IMG/VR virus record: IMGVR_UViG_3300042555_001580 | Coordinates: 1-37,982 of that record | Direction: 5' to 3' (one strand) | DNA from: a virus | Length of the DNA stretch: 37,982 nucleotides | Shown here: positions 1-6,082 of the stretch, in pieces | Numbering within the stretch: the first letter of the stretch is position 1 | Layout: every line of letters begins with the position of its first letter | Position numbers and translations under genes: made by a program | Notes under the pieces: generated by a model | Told to the model about the DNA's origin: nothing | The model's input: only the letters and a program-made list of their open reading frames with translations | Databases searched by the model: none

Positions 1-127
1 TGCCTGATACTCTCTAGGCAATGCACAGATGCGTTGATGTGGTAATCGTCAACCGTGTTGGCATGGAAACGCGCAACACGGCATAAACACTCTATCGTTT
101 TTAGGTGGTTGTTTTTCAGGATTATGT
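1..127. repeat. 127-bp terminal direct repeat, left copy
   Basis: Bases 1-127 are identical to 37856-37982, the last bases of the window. The likely cause is the end overlap of a circular contig, because 127 is a common maximum assembly k-mer. A true short terminal repeat of a linear virion genome is the alternative. A gene crosses this segment in the same frame in both copies. Confidence 0.95.
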
Positions 128-194
128 CCTGAACGTTTTTTAAAGGCTCTTGCTTTTTCTTTTTATACTCAAAAAGATCAATGACCTTCCTCAT
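1..194 (-). CDS. Hypothetical 85-aa protein, N-terminal part (gene crosses the contig ends)
   Basis: The start ATG at 194-192 lies inside the end of the upstream HTH gene, a 17-base overlap that suggests translational coupling. A GAGGG stretch about 11 bases upstream can serve as ribosome binding site. The frame begins MRKVIDLFEYKKKKQEP, runs open to base 1, and continues through the end repeat to TAA at 37794-37792. The joined length is 258 bases, exactly 86 codons. The product is charged and probably helical, with a basic N-terminal stretch and an amphipathic C-terminal half (RQEIDDLLDRVKEQGG), and has no recognised domain. It follows the HTH gene in an apparent two-gene unit that ends at the hairpin at 37758-37790. 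Confidence 0.75.
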   Translation of the reverse strand, partial: MRKVIDLFEYKKKKQEPLKNVQDIILKNNHLKTIECLCRVARFHANTVDDYHINASVHCLESIR

Positions 195-456
195 ACTGAA
201 TCTTGCCCTCAAAGTATGCTTTTTTAATCTTCTCCGGCACGATCTCAAGTTCTCTAGCCACATCATCGAAATTTAAATCCAATACTTTACAAAGGCAACG
301 TAAAAATGCTTCGTCCTGACTTTTTGTGCGTCGGTCTTCGATAAAAAGAATTTTGTGACCCGATCCTGAAAAACCGTAATTTTTCATCAAATCAAGAACA
401 TGGCCTCTTGACCAACCCAACGATTCCCTGCGACTTCTTAAGAGCGTTTTGTGCAT
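178..456 (-). CDS. XRE-like helix-turn-helix regulator, 92 aa
   Basis: The fold pattern matches the Cro/CI/XRE class: LLRSRRESLGWSRGHVLDLM (residues about 5-24) fits helices 1-2, the stretch to KILFIEDRR fits the recognition region, and a C-terminal helix holds LRCLCKVLDLNFDDV. There is no protease or oligomerisation domain, so it is shorter than CI-type repressors. The ATG at 456 has AAGGATG 6 bases upstream. It is divergent from the gene at 536, and the 79 bases between them hold that gene's promoter, so it probably controls that promoter and perhaps its own. No integrase is present, so a lysogeny role is unproven. The family call is fairly safe, the function inferred. Confidence 0.7.
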   Translation of the reverse strand: MHKTLLRSRRESLGWSRGHVLDLMKNYGFSGSGHKILFIEDRRTKSQDEAFLRCLCKVLDLNFDDVARELEIVPEKIKKAYFEGKIQYEEGH

Positions 457-472
457 AACATCCTTTTTCTTC

Positions 473-502
473 TTGACTTAATCTTTGTCTATTTGGTATG
501 TA
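473..502 (+). promoter_or_regulatory. Promoter of the left early operon
   Basis: TTGACT at 473-478 and TATGTA at 497-502 are 18 bp apart, in the intergenic region divergent from the HTH gene. The -10 overlaps GGTATGTATATCACACA, a poor match to the palindromic -10 seen in other phage promoters. Transcription would start near 509, before the ATG at 536. Confidence 0.55.
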
Positions 503-535
503 TATCACACATCCACAAAAAAAGAAAGTGTTTTT

Positions 536-769
536 ATGATTGCAAAATTAAAGTCTGAGTTCGTGTTTAAGAGCTTTCCCTTTGAGGTTGACGAAATTAG
601 TGATGAAGAGGTAACCCAGTACCTTAACAAGGCTGCCAGTGAGGGATGGTCTTTATACAGTACGAATCTTGCTCTTGATTCTGACCGCGTTGTTCAGACG
701 TTTGTTCACAAGAAGCGCAAAAAGGATCAAAAGGAAGACTCTTTGGTGGACACGTTTGGCACTCATTGA
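536..769 (+). CDS. Hypothetical protein, 77 aa
   Basis: First gene of the left plus-strand operon. The ATG at 536 follows AAAGAAAG and lies downstream of the promoter. The frame stays open upstream to 485, but that would run into the promoter. The product starts MIAKLKSEFVFKSFPFEVDE and ends in a Lys/Asp-rich tail (KKRKKDQKED). The middle segment ISDEEVTQYLNKAASEGWSL resembles small phage proteins with an 'LNKAASEGW' turn, but no named domain is recognised. Its stop TGA overlaps the next ATG (TGATG), so translation is probably coupled. Confidence 0.7.
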   Translation: MIAKLKSEFVFKSFPFEVDEISDEEVTQYLNKAASEGWSLYSTNLALDSDRVVQTFVHKKRKKDQKEDSLVDTFGTH

Positions 770-1017
770 TGATAAGGGATGAGAATTTTTTAGACGACGC
801 TGAAGTGGATATTGATTTTAATGTCTTTCCCACAGCCAGCTTTGTCATCACGTTCCATCCCTTCCCAGACGAATCTGATGCCCATTTTGAATGCACACTT
901 GTGGATTTGATTTGGGAAGCGGTATCACAAAGGATTGAAAACAAGGAAAACCCAAAGACAATCTCAAATTATTTGAGAATGCTGGCAAGCGAAATAGATG
1001 GGGCGTGTGATGAGTGA
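769..1017 (+). CDS. Hypothetical acidic protein, 82 aa
   Basis: The ATG at 769 overlaps the stop of the previous gene. The product is acidic, starts MIRDENFLDDAEVDIDF, and has a beta-rich centre (FVITFHPF, HFECTLVDL) and a helical C-terminus. There is no signal peptide or membrane segment, and no family is recognised. It overlaps the next gene by 8 bases, consistent with one compact early operon. Confidence 0.65.
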   Translation: MIRDENFLDDAEVDIDFNVFPTASFVITFHPFPDESDAHFECTLVDLIWEAVSQRIENKENPKTISNYLRMLASEIDGACDE

Positions 1018-1207
1018 TGTCTTTAAAATAAGATTGTCTTTTGGCGTGCTGCTTGTGTGTTTTTTTGCGTGGCTTTCTTTTACGGGACATTCGTTATTAA
1101 ACAAAGATTATTTTGGCTTAATGTTTCCGTTCGTTATTGCTATTCAATTTTTTCTTTTGGGCTATCAATTCCACGAAGAAAAGGCAGAAAAAAACAATGA
1201 TTCTTGA
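1010..1207 (+). CDS. Small two-helix membrane protein, 65 aa
   Basis: The ATG at 1010 (MSDVFKIRL) fits better than the in-frame ATG at 998, because it overlaps the upstream stop in the way of its neighbours. Two hydrophobic segments, residues about 9-26 (LSFGVLLVCFFAWLSF) and about 37-52 (LMFPFVIAIQFFLLGY), flank a short loop, followed by a charged tail ending AEKNNDS. It is probably an inner-membrane protein. A holin-like or exclusion role is possible but nothing specific shows it. The tail is encoded by the first copy of a 22-bp direct repeat. Confidence 0.65.
   Translation: MSDVFKIRLSFGVLLVCFFAWLSFTGHSLLNKDYFGLMFPFVIAIQFFLLGYQFHEEKAEKNNDS
1184..1205 (+). repeat. 22-bp direct repeat, copy 1
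   Basis: Perfect 22-bp repeat that starts GCAG and ends AATGATTCTT, identical to 1413-1434. It encodes the end of the 1010-1207 product (AEKNNDS) in one frame and the start codon region (ATG ATT CTT) of the next gene in another. Confidence 0.95.
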
Positions 1208-1436
1208 CCAACTTATAATTCAAATGGAAAGATGGGGTGAACTCCAAGGTACTTACAGGGGTGAAGTTACGTTTGCATCTGAAAAAGGGAAAGTTTCTGT
1301 AAAAATAGGGCAAAAAGAAGCAGGGTTAATTTTAAAAATATGTTCCGATAAAGTAATTGAGGCTGCACAAGATGTAGCATCGGCTATGATTTCTCCGGTG
1401 TTGTTAATAGAAGCAGAAAAAAACAATGATTCTTAA
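1197..1436 (+). CDS. Hypothetical protein, 79 aa, flanked by direct repeats
   Basis: The ATG at 1197 (MILDQLIIQMERWGEL) overlaps the upstream stop. The product looks soluble: an N-terminal amphipathic helix, a short beta segment (GEVTFASEKGKVSVKIG), then helices. No family is recognised. Its last residues (AEKNNDS) are the same as those of the preceding protein, because both gene ends are encoded by copies of one 22-bp repeat. Recombination between the copies would remove exactly this gene and leave its neighbours intact, so it looks like a single-gene cassette. Confidence 0.65.
   Translation: MILDQLIIQMERWGELQGTYRGEVTFASEKGKVSVKIGQKEAGLILKICSDKVIEAAQDVASAMISPVLLIEAEKNNDS
1413..1434 (+). repeat. 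22-bp direct repeat, copy 2
   Basis: Second perfect copy of the repeat at 1184-1205. It covers the end of the 1197-1436 gene and the start of the 1426-1584 gene. Confidence 0.95.
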
Positions 1437-1584
1437 AGCCGCCTGTTTTGTCTTGATTGTCACGGTGCTGGCTTTGCTGTCTCTGATCGTGCTGGACGAT
1501 CAAAAGGTGTGTTTCGATTATGGTCGCCTGAAGGATAAAATGGTGTCTATGGTTGTGGATTCTGAAACGGTGCCTGTGGAATGA
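1426..1584 (+). CDS. Small single-pass membrane protein, 52 aa
   Basis: The frame from ATG 1426 gives MILKAACFVLIVTVLALLSL and continues VLDDQKVCFDYGRLKD to TGA at 1582-1584. Residues about 4-22 form one strongly hydrophobic helix with a lysine before it. The rest is a short charged domain with one Cys, likely outside the cytoplasm. The stop overlaps the ATG of the endonuclease gene. It could be a spanin-like or moron peptide, but there is no lipobox and no long coiled coil. Function unknown. Confidence 0.6.
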   Translation: MILKAACFVLIVTVLALLSLIVLDDQKVCFDYGRLKDKMVSMVVDSETVPVE

Positions 1585-1964
1585 TACCCCTGCCAAAATC
1601 CTTTTTTAAAGGCAAGAAGCTACCTAAAGCAGCTAAAGTCAAAAGCATTGAGGAATCCTCTGGCCTTGAATGCAAGTTTCTCTATCTCTGGGAAATACTT
1701 TCAAAGCACAAACTGGAAAAGGAATACAAGTTTCACCCTGTGAGAAAATGGCGGTTTGACTACGCACACCCCAAAAGCAAAATTGCTATCGAGATTGAAG
1801 GCATCAATACGCACAAGATGGGTCGTCACCAGACGCTTGTGGGGTACTCAAAGGACTGTGAAAAATACAATCAAGCGCAGTTTATGGGTTGGAAAGTCTA
1901 CCGCCTTACACAAGTCATGATAACCGAAGACTGGATTCTGTTTGTCAATAACCAGATAAAATAA
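1581..1964 (+). CDS. PD-(D/E)XK endonuclease, DUF559/Vsr-like, 127 aa
   Basis: The core RKWRFDYAHPKSKIAIEIEG is the PD-(D/E)XK signature: Asp in FDY (about residue 56), then E-x-E in AIEIEG about a dozen residues later. It is followed by GRHQTLVGYSKDCEKYN and GWKVYRLT, as in the common phage nuclease family related to Vsr and DUF559 proteins. Full family length. Such enzymes process DNA during phage recombination or replication, some probably as Holliday-junction resolvases. Its position shortly before a Sak4-like recombination ATPase fits that role. The ATG at 1581 overlaps the upstream stop (ATGA). Family certain, exact substrate unknown. Confidence 0.88.
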   Translation: MIPLPKSFFKGKKLPKAAKVKSIEESSGLECKFLYLWEILSKHKLEKEYKFHPVRKWRFDYAHPKSKIAIEIEGINTHKMGRHQTLVGYSKDCEKYNQAQFMGWKVYRLTQVMITEDWILFVNNQIK

Positions 1965-1967
1965 ACG

Positions 1968-1996
1968 TTGACTTGGTTTGCTTTGTTGTGTATTGT
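1968..1996 (+). promoter_or_regulatory. Promoter with palindromic -10 region
   Basis: TTGACT (1968-1973), a 17-bp spacer and TATTGT (1991-1996). The -10 lies inside TGTGTA-TTGTT-TACACA (1987-2003), a perfect 6-5-6 inverted repeat, so a repressor bound there would block the promoter. The leader ACACATCAACACAAAGGAACC belongs to the shared phage leader family. It drives the genes from 2022 onward. Confidence 0.75.
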
Positions 1997-2021
1997 TTAC
2001 ACACATCAACACAAAGGAACC

Positions 2022-2333
2022 ATGACTATGAAAGAAGAGCCAACAATCGAAGAATTAGAACGGGATATAAAAGAAAGAGAGTTTTTATTAGGATTTAAAC
2101 GATTTATTGACCAGTACAATTATACAAAAAAAACTAATATACATTTGTATGTTGATCTTTTTTATCCAAATAAAAGAAAAGACCTGTATTTGCAGACAGG
2201 GGAGTCTTCAATGTATATTCCTTTATCAGATATTACAAAAGAATTTGCTGATGATTTAATTTCTCTTTTAAACAAACACAAATCATCATTGATGTCTGCT
2301 GAAGCTAAAGTTGAAATTAAACGATTGTCATAA
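2022..2333 (+). CDS. Hypothetical protein, 103 aa, likely paralog of the 28529 product
   Basis: The ATG at 2022 follows AAAGGAACC and the promoter. An earlier in-frame start at 1968 would lie in the promoter. The product begins with a charged helix (EELERDIKEREFLLGFKRFI), has a beta-rich middle, and ends IPLSDITKEFADDLISLLNK. This order, and the end pattern IP...T.EF..DL...L.KHK..L, matches the protein at 28529-28909, so the two are probably diverged copies with similar promoters. Function unknown. Sits directly before the Sak4-like gene. Confidence 0.7.
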   Translation: MTMKEEPTIEELERDIKEREFLLGFKRFIDQYNYTKKTNIHLYVDLFYPNKRKDLYLQTGESSMYIPLSDITKEFADDLISLLNKHKSSLMSAEAKVEIKRLS

Positions 2334-2346
2334 AGGGAGACTAGCC

Positions 2347-3264
2347 ATGTTTACAAAAGCCGAGAAGAAAAAGCAGAAATTGAGACTTGCCTTAACGGGG
2401 CCATCGGGAAGTGGAAAGACGTATTCCGCGCTTACAATGGCTTTTGGCATTTTTGGGAAGGATGCCAAGGTTTGTGTTATTGACACTGAGCATGGTTCTG
2501 CGGAACTTTATAGCGATAAATTTCCTGAGTATTATGTATCTCAGTTTTCGCCTCCGTATGCCCCTGAAGCTTATATAAAGCGTATTAAAGAGGCAGAAGC
2601 ATTTGGGGCGGATGTTATCATCATTGACAGTATAAGCCATGAGTGGAACGGACAAGGCGGATGCCTAGAAATGGTGGACACCGTGACGAATGCTTCATCG
2701 TCAAAAAATAGCTACACGTCATGGAAAAACGTAACGCCAAAACACCAAGCCTTTATCGACGCTATTTTAGCCTCTAAATGTCACATTATTGCAACAATGC
2801 GGGCCAAACAAGAATATGCGCTTGTTGAGAAAAACGGTAAAAAAATGCCAGAAAAAATAGGACTAGCCCCTATCCAACGGGAAGGTATGGACTATGAATT
2901 TACACTTGTCTTTGATCTTCCTGGCGGAGGGAACTTTATGGCTTCCTCCTCTAAAGATAGAACGGGATTCTTTTCTGGGAAGATATTTCCCATTGATGAA
3001 ACGCTGTGTTCAGGGATTTTAGGTTGGCTTAACTCTGGGCAGGAACCCGAGAAAAAGACGACGATGCCACCAGAGTTTATAGCGCAAAAGATGGTTGAAA
3101 AATTAAGAACCATTGAGAATGAAAGAGACCTTAATGCTTCCATGGAAAAAATTGAGGAAAAGTACAGGGACAACCAAGTGATTATGGACATTATCAACCC
3201 CGTGTACTTTGAGATGGTAAATAAACTGGAAAAACCGTTTGAAAATCAAGACAATGGTGTATAA
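2347..3264 (+). CDS. Sak4-like phage recombination ATPase (AAA_24 type), 305 aa
   Basis: P-loop ATPase with Walker A GPSGSGKT (residues 18-25), a DTEHGS segment and Walker B DVIIIDSISHEW. This arrangement matches phage nucleotide-binding proteins related to RecA/Rad51, called Sak4, which help single-strand annealing recombination. The length is slightly above the roughly 230-280 residues common in the family, because of a charged helical C-terminal extension after about residue 235. The ATG at 2347 has AAAGGGAG 8 bases upstream; an earlier in-frame start at 2311 falls in the previous gene. No obvious single-strand binding protein gene is adjacent. The neighbouring endonuclease supports a recombination or replication role. 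Confidence 0.85.
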   Translation: MFTKAEKKKQKLRLALTGPSGSGKTYSALTMAFGIFGKDAKVCVIDTEHGSAELYSDKFPEYYVSQFSPPYAPEAYIKRIKEAEAFGADVIIIDSISHEWNGQGGCLEMVDTVTNASSSKNSYTSWKNVTPKHQAFIDAILASKCHIIATMRAKQEYALVEKNGKKMPEKIGLAPIQREGMDYEFTLVFDLPGGGNFMASSSKDRTGFFSGKIFPIDETLCSGILGWLNSGQEPEKKTTMPPEFIAQKMVEKLRTIENERDLNASMEKIEEKYRDNQVIMDIINPVYFEMVNKLEKPFENQDNGV

Positions 3265-3353
3265 AGTTATGTAAAACCTGCCAAAGGAGAGATGAAGTGA
3301 GGTTCTTTTTTTCACTCTCTAAACCTAAAAAACCCCAAATAAAGGAAGACCCT

Positions 3354-3578
3354 ATGTCTGAAGTCCAACAACACTTAGCCGCCATTGAGGAAGTTTACAA
3401 AGTGGCTTCTTTTGATCTTGCTGCTATTGCTTTTCGTATTATTCGCAGCCCTGAAATTGTTGCTAAAATCACGAAAGTGGAAGGCGAGCAACTGATTCTG
3501 TCTGCTCTTAATGACTTTCCTAACTTTCAAAACCAAGTTCGCACCACTGTTGCACACGTGCAACAACGGGGAAACTAA
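3354..3578 (+). CDS. Hypothetical protein, 74 aa
   Basis: The ATG at 3354 (MSEVQQHLAAIEEVYKV) has AAAGGAAG 6-7 bases upstream. A GTG at 3297, itself preceded by AGGAGA, would add 19 residues (MRFFFSLSKPKKPQ...), so two starts may be used. The product is helical with no membrane segment and is not recognised. The coding end contains a perfect inverted repeat GTTGCAC-AC-GTGCAAC at 3548-3563. It precedes the lysis genes. Confidence 0.6.
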   Translation: MSEVQQHLAAIEEVYKVASFDLAAIAFRIIRSPEIVAKITKVEGEQLILSALNDFPNFQNQVRTTVAHVQQRGN

Positions 3579-3589
3579 GGGCCCCTGTT

Positions 3590-3826
3590 GTGGATAACAG
3601 CAGCAACACAAATACCAAGTTGCTTGTGACGTTGCTTGGTATTGTTATCGCTACCATTGCGGGGGCTGGTCCGTATTTTTTGCAGACACAAGCCGCCATT
3701 GATAAAAACTTGGCCGTAATGGTAGCCTTGCAACAAAAGTCTGAGAAAGACTTTGAAAAGCTGGAAGGTCGCTTGACCAACGTTGAAAACGCCATTCCTT
3801 CTTTAATTTCCCAAGGTGATAAATGA
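3590..3826 (+). CDS. Membrane-anchored coiled-coil protein of the lysis cassette, 78 aa
   Basis: Starts with GTG at 3590 (AAGGG 8 bases upstream). There is one hydrophobic segment at residues about 11-30 (LLVTLLGIVIATIAGAGPYF), then a heptad-like helix (QQKSEKDFEKLEGRLTNVEN). This is the layout of XhlA-type or Rz-like lysis accessory proteins, but neither can be assigned. It lies directly before the lysozyme gene with an ATGA overlap, so a role in host lysis is likely. A weak hairpin over the preceding stop codon (ACAACGGGG with CCCCTGTTGT) could modulate its translation. Confidence 0.65.
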   Translation: MDNSSNTNTKLLVTLLGIVIATIAGAGPYFLQTQAAIDKNLAVMVALQQKSEKDFEKLEGRLTNVENAIPSLISQGDK

Positions 3827-4290
3827 TGCTTTCTCTTTCTCAAGATGGAATTGACCTGATCCATGCTTTTGAAGGGTGCGTGTTAAAGATTTACAAGGAT
3901 TCTGCTGGCATTGACACCATTGGGTGGGGTCACAGAGTATGGCCAGAGGAAATACCTCAATTCCAAAACGGAATCACTCAAGAACAAGCGGATGCTTTGT
4001 TTTTGAAAGATGCGGCAAAGAAAGAAAATTCTGTTCGGGATTTGATTTTTTATCCCATAAACCAAGGGCAATTTGATGCGCTTGTGTCCTTCACCTTTAA
4101 CCTTGGGCGCAGGAACCTTGAACAATCCACCCTTCGTCGCATGGTAAATGAAGGAAGAATTGACGGAGCAGCCAGAGAATTTGAACGCTGGATTTATATT
4201 AACAAAATTCCCTCTAACGGCCTTCGCAGACGCAGAAAAGCAGAATCCTTGATGTTCCTTAACGATCCAAAATGGCAAGAATTGCTGTGA
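3823..4290 (+). CDS. Endolysin, GH24 (T4-type) lysozyme, 155 aa
   Basis: Muramidase that cuts the MurNAc-GlcNAc bond of peptidoglycan. The catalytic triad has T4-like spacing: Glu17 (FEGC), Asp26 (YKDS) and Thr32 (DTIG) match Glu11, Asp20 and Thr26 of T4 lysozyme, followed by GWGH. The later motif ALVSFTFNLG is also typical. Full length for a single-domain enzyme. It has no N-terminal signal or SAR helix, so release must depend on a holin, and one is encoded at 4762. Two adjacent ATGs (3823, 3826) could start it; the first overlaps the upstream stop. Very secure. Confidence 0.95.
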   Translation: MMLSLSQDGIDLIHAFEGCVLKIYKDSAGIDTIGWGHRVWPEEIPQFQNGITQEQADALFLKDAAKKENSVRDLIFYPINQGQFDALVSFTFNLGRRNLEQSTLRRMVNEGRIDGAAREFERWIYINKIPSNGLRRRRKAESLMFLNDPKWQELL

Positions 4291-4466
4291 AACCCTATAT
4301 GTACGAAGAAATAGCTCCTATTAACTTAACTTTAGAAGAGTTAGAGGATGCTTTAAATGTTGCCCGATTAGAAAAAATGGCAAGTAAACATGCCCTTGAG
4401 AATATTAAAAATATCTCATTTATTTCTAACAAACCCCGAAATGATGGATGGTGGAATTCACTATGA
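4272..4466 (+). CDS. Hypothetical protein, up to 64 aa
   Basis: Small helical protein (LTLEELEDALNVARLEKMAS) between lysozyme and holin genes. The start is uncertain: ATG 4272 lies inside the lysozyme gene, GTG 4287 overlaps its stop (GTGA), and ATG 4299 lies beyond it. None has a strong ribosome site, so coupling to lysozyme translation is likely. No domain recognised. The stop overlaps the next ATG. Confidence 0.55.
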   Translation: MARIAVKPYMYEEIAPINLTLEELEDALNVARLEKMASKHALENIKNISFISNKPRNDGWWNSL

Positions 4467-4765
4467 AAAACCTAACCGTTTACCAAAATGTGTTTGAAAA
4501 CCTCAAAGGCGAAACAAACGCGCACTGGTTATGCGTGGCATTGAATGACAAACTGAATGAGACGCATGATTTTTTGCTTGAGATCGCTCGTACCATGCAA
4601 AGAAACGTAGATGACGTAGATCAGGAAAAACGGGAAAGTCTCGAAGAGATTATAGAGTTTGCGGATGGTTTGGCTCAACATATCCGTATTGAACAATGCC
4701 GTCATATTGATAAAATGAGAGAGTTTTCGGGGTTAAGGGAATACGGGAAAGGCATGAAACTATGA
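4463..4765 (+). CDS. Hypothetical helical protein, 100 aa
   Basis: The ATG at 4463 (MKNLTVYQNVFENLKGE) overlaps the previous stop and has GGTGGA upstream. The product is helical and acidic with several Cys and His (CVALND, EQCRHIDKM), has no membrane segment, and is not recognised. It sits between the lysozyme and holin genes, so it is co-expressed late, perhaps as a lysis or virion-associated accessory. Stop and next start overlap (ATGA). Confidence 0.6.
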   Translation: MKNLTVYQNVFENLKGETNAHWLCVALNDKLNETHDFLLEIARTMQRNVDDVDQEKRESLEEIIEFADGLAQHIRIEQCRHIDKMREFSGLREYGKGMKL

Positions 4766-5289
4766 GTACATGGAAAGAGGTTGGAGAATGGCTAAAATCA
4801 AACGCTATGGACGGCGCAAACCTAGTCGGCTCTCTTTTAACGGGGAACATTCCAAACGCAATAGCATCTGGCGTTTCTTTAATCTCTGGTGCCACAGGAT
4901 ATGCAGAACCTGACAAGGCTCTTAATGCCCTTCAGAAGGACCCACAGGCCCTTTTAAGGCTTAAAGAGCTGGCTTATCAAAACGAGTCCTCTATCCGCTC
5001 TCACATCCTTGAAATCAAGAAAATAGAACTGTTAGATGAACAAGCCTCCCACAAGGAAACACAAGAAACTATCCGCGCTGGTGATAAAGCAGAAGACCGT
5101 CTTATCCGATGGACACGACCAGGGTTATGTTGGGCGGGGATATTTTTGTCTGCTGCTTATATTATGCACACGACAAACCCGAGTGACACAATCTTTTTTG
5201 GGCTTATGACCCTTCCCTATAGCTATATGGGATTAAGACAAATAGGGAAGGGGATTGATGCTTTTGTTGGCAAAGAAAAGATTGACTAG
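4762..5289 (+). CDS. Holin, 3TM family (GTA-holin type), 175 aa
   Basis: Resembles the 'holin of 3TMs' family known from alphaproteobacterial phages and gene-transfer agents. An N-terminal Gly/Ala segment (GSLLTGNIPNAIASGVSL) leads to a charged helical region with DPQALLRLKELAYQNES and a helix ending AEDRLIRWTRPG. Membrane segments follow at about 116-134 and 143-158 (IFFGLMTLPYSYMGL). The RWTRPG-before-membrane pattern is characteristic. It would permeabilise the inner membrane to release the lysozyme. Last gene of the plus-strand lysis unit; its TAG shares bases with the stop of a tiny opposite-strand frame. Confidence 0.75.
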   Translation: MSTWKEVGEWLKSNAMDGANLVGSLLTGNIPNAIASGVSLISGATGYAEPDKALNALQKDPQALLRLKELAYQNESSIRSHILEIKKIELLDEQASHKETQETIRAGDKAEDRLIRWTRPGLCWAGIFLSAAYIMHTTNPSDTIFFGLMTLPYSYMGLRQIGKGIDAFVGKEKID

Positions 5290-5327
5290 CAACCCTTTCC
5301 GCCGCCTTTTCCTTTTTTCTTTTTCAT
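5286..5327 (-). CDS. Possible 13-aa Lys/Gly peptide
   Basis: ATG at 5327 with TAGGTGAT just upstream encodes MKKKKGKGGGKGC and stops at TAG 5288-5286, sharing CTAG with the convergent holin stop. Such Lys/Gly-rich mini-ORFs occur at operon ends in other phages. It is too short to be sure it is a gene. Confidence 0.35.
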   Translation of the reverse strand: MKKKKGKGGGKGC

Positions 5328-5334
5328 AAATCAC

Positions 5335-5469
5335 CTATTTTTTCTTTTTTGATTTTCCAGCCTCAGACAAGGCAATCGCCACCGCTTGCTTTTGTGGTTT
5401 TCCTGCTTTTATTTCTTTTTTGATGTTAGCAGAAATGGTTTTATCCGAAGAACCTTTTTTTAATGGCAT
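5335..5469 (-). CDS. Small basic phage protein, 44 aa
   Basis: ATG at 5469 encodes [20 protein letters not shown], then a [16 protein letters not shown]-like end with a lysine tail. This resembles a widespread short phage protein (DUF6496-like, pattern [12 protein letters not shown]), usually found near structural genes. It is highly basic, so nucleic-acid binding or association with packaged DNA is plausible. The ATG is 1 base past the stop of the upstream fibre-region gene. Family likeness is from memory of the motif, function unknown. Confidence 0.7.
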   Translation of the reverse strand: MPLKKGSSDKTISANIKKEIKAGKPQKQAVAIALSEAGKSKKKK

Positions 5470-5470
5470 A

Positions 5471-6079
5471 TCATGTCCAATCTACGGTTGGTGTGTTTCT
5501 ATCCCCTGTGGGAGACGTTGATGCTTGTGCAAATACGGTTGTACCGTCCAGTTTATAAATTGTCACGTCACCCGTTGTTTCGTTGACGTTGACTTTGGCC
5601 AGTTGCGTTCTTGCCACACCTTTGAGCATTTGACTTGATGTGATGGCGTTTTCCATTGTGTAATTCCAAACAGCATCCGCGTTTTGCGCTGCTGTGGGGA
5701 CAGAGCCACCTTCTGTGACGATTGTGGAAGCGGCGGATTGAATTAAGAGGGTTTGGACTCCGGCGGTGTAGGCAATGGGGTCTCCGCTTGGTCCTCCGAT
5801 AAGGTTTCCTCCTGAGACTCGGGCGATGTAGTTCCCTGCTGGGAACCGAAGTTGCCAAGACCCCAATAGTTCGACGGTGATACCGACTTGCACCCCGGGT
5901 CCGAGCACATTAAGTCCGGAACCTGATCCAATTCTTTCATAAAGAATACCCTCTTCTGTGGCTTGAGCTTCTTTTATAGCATCATACAAAAGAATGCAAT
6001 CAATGTTTACCGATCCCACGTCAACATCAATTTTTGATGTGGCAAAATCAAAGGTAAACGGAGACACATAATAGGTCAT
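5471..6079 (-). CDS. Virion appendage or tail protein, 202 aa
   Basis: Beta-rich, low-charge protein starting [20 protein letters not shown]. It has an [15 protein letters not shown] strand region and an [15 protein letters not shown] motif; phage proteins with 'ADAVWN' segments often follow tail-fibre genes. The C-terminus ends in Thr/Asp-rich strands ([12 protein letters not shown]). It is downstream of the 484-aa structural protein with a 3-base gap, at the distal end of the late operon. Probably part of the tail appendages; the exact role is unknown. Confidence 0.6.
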   Translation of the reverse strand: MTYYVSPFTFDFATSKIDVDVGSVNIDCILLYDAIKEAQATEEGILYERIGSGSGLNVLGPGVQVGITVELLGSWQLRFPAGNYIARVSGGNLIGGPSGDPIAYTAGVQTLLIQSAASTIVTEGGSVPTAAQNADAVWNYTMENAITSSQMLKGVARTQLAKVNVNETTGDVTIYKLDGTTVFAQASTSPTGDRNTPTVDWT

Positions 6080-6082
6080 GGA

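Noticed and set aside
1-127. Treating the end repeat as a proven physical terminal repeat
   Set aside because: Its length equals a common assembly k-mer and it lies in a coding gene, so assembly overlap is simpler.
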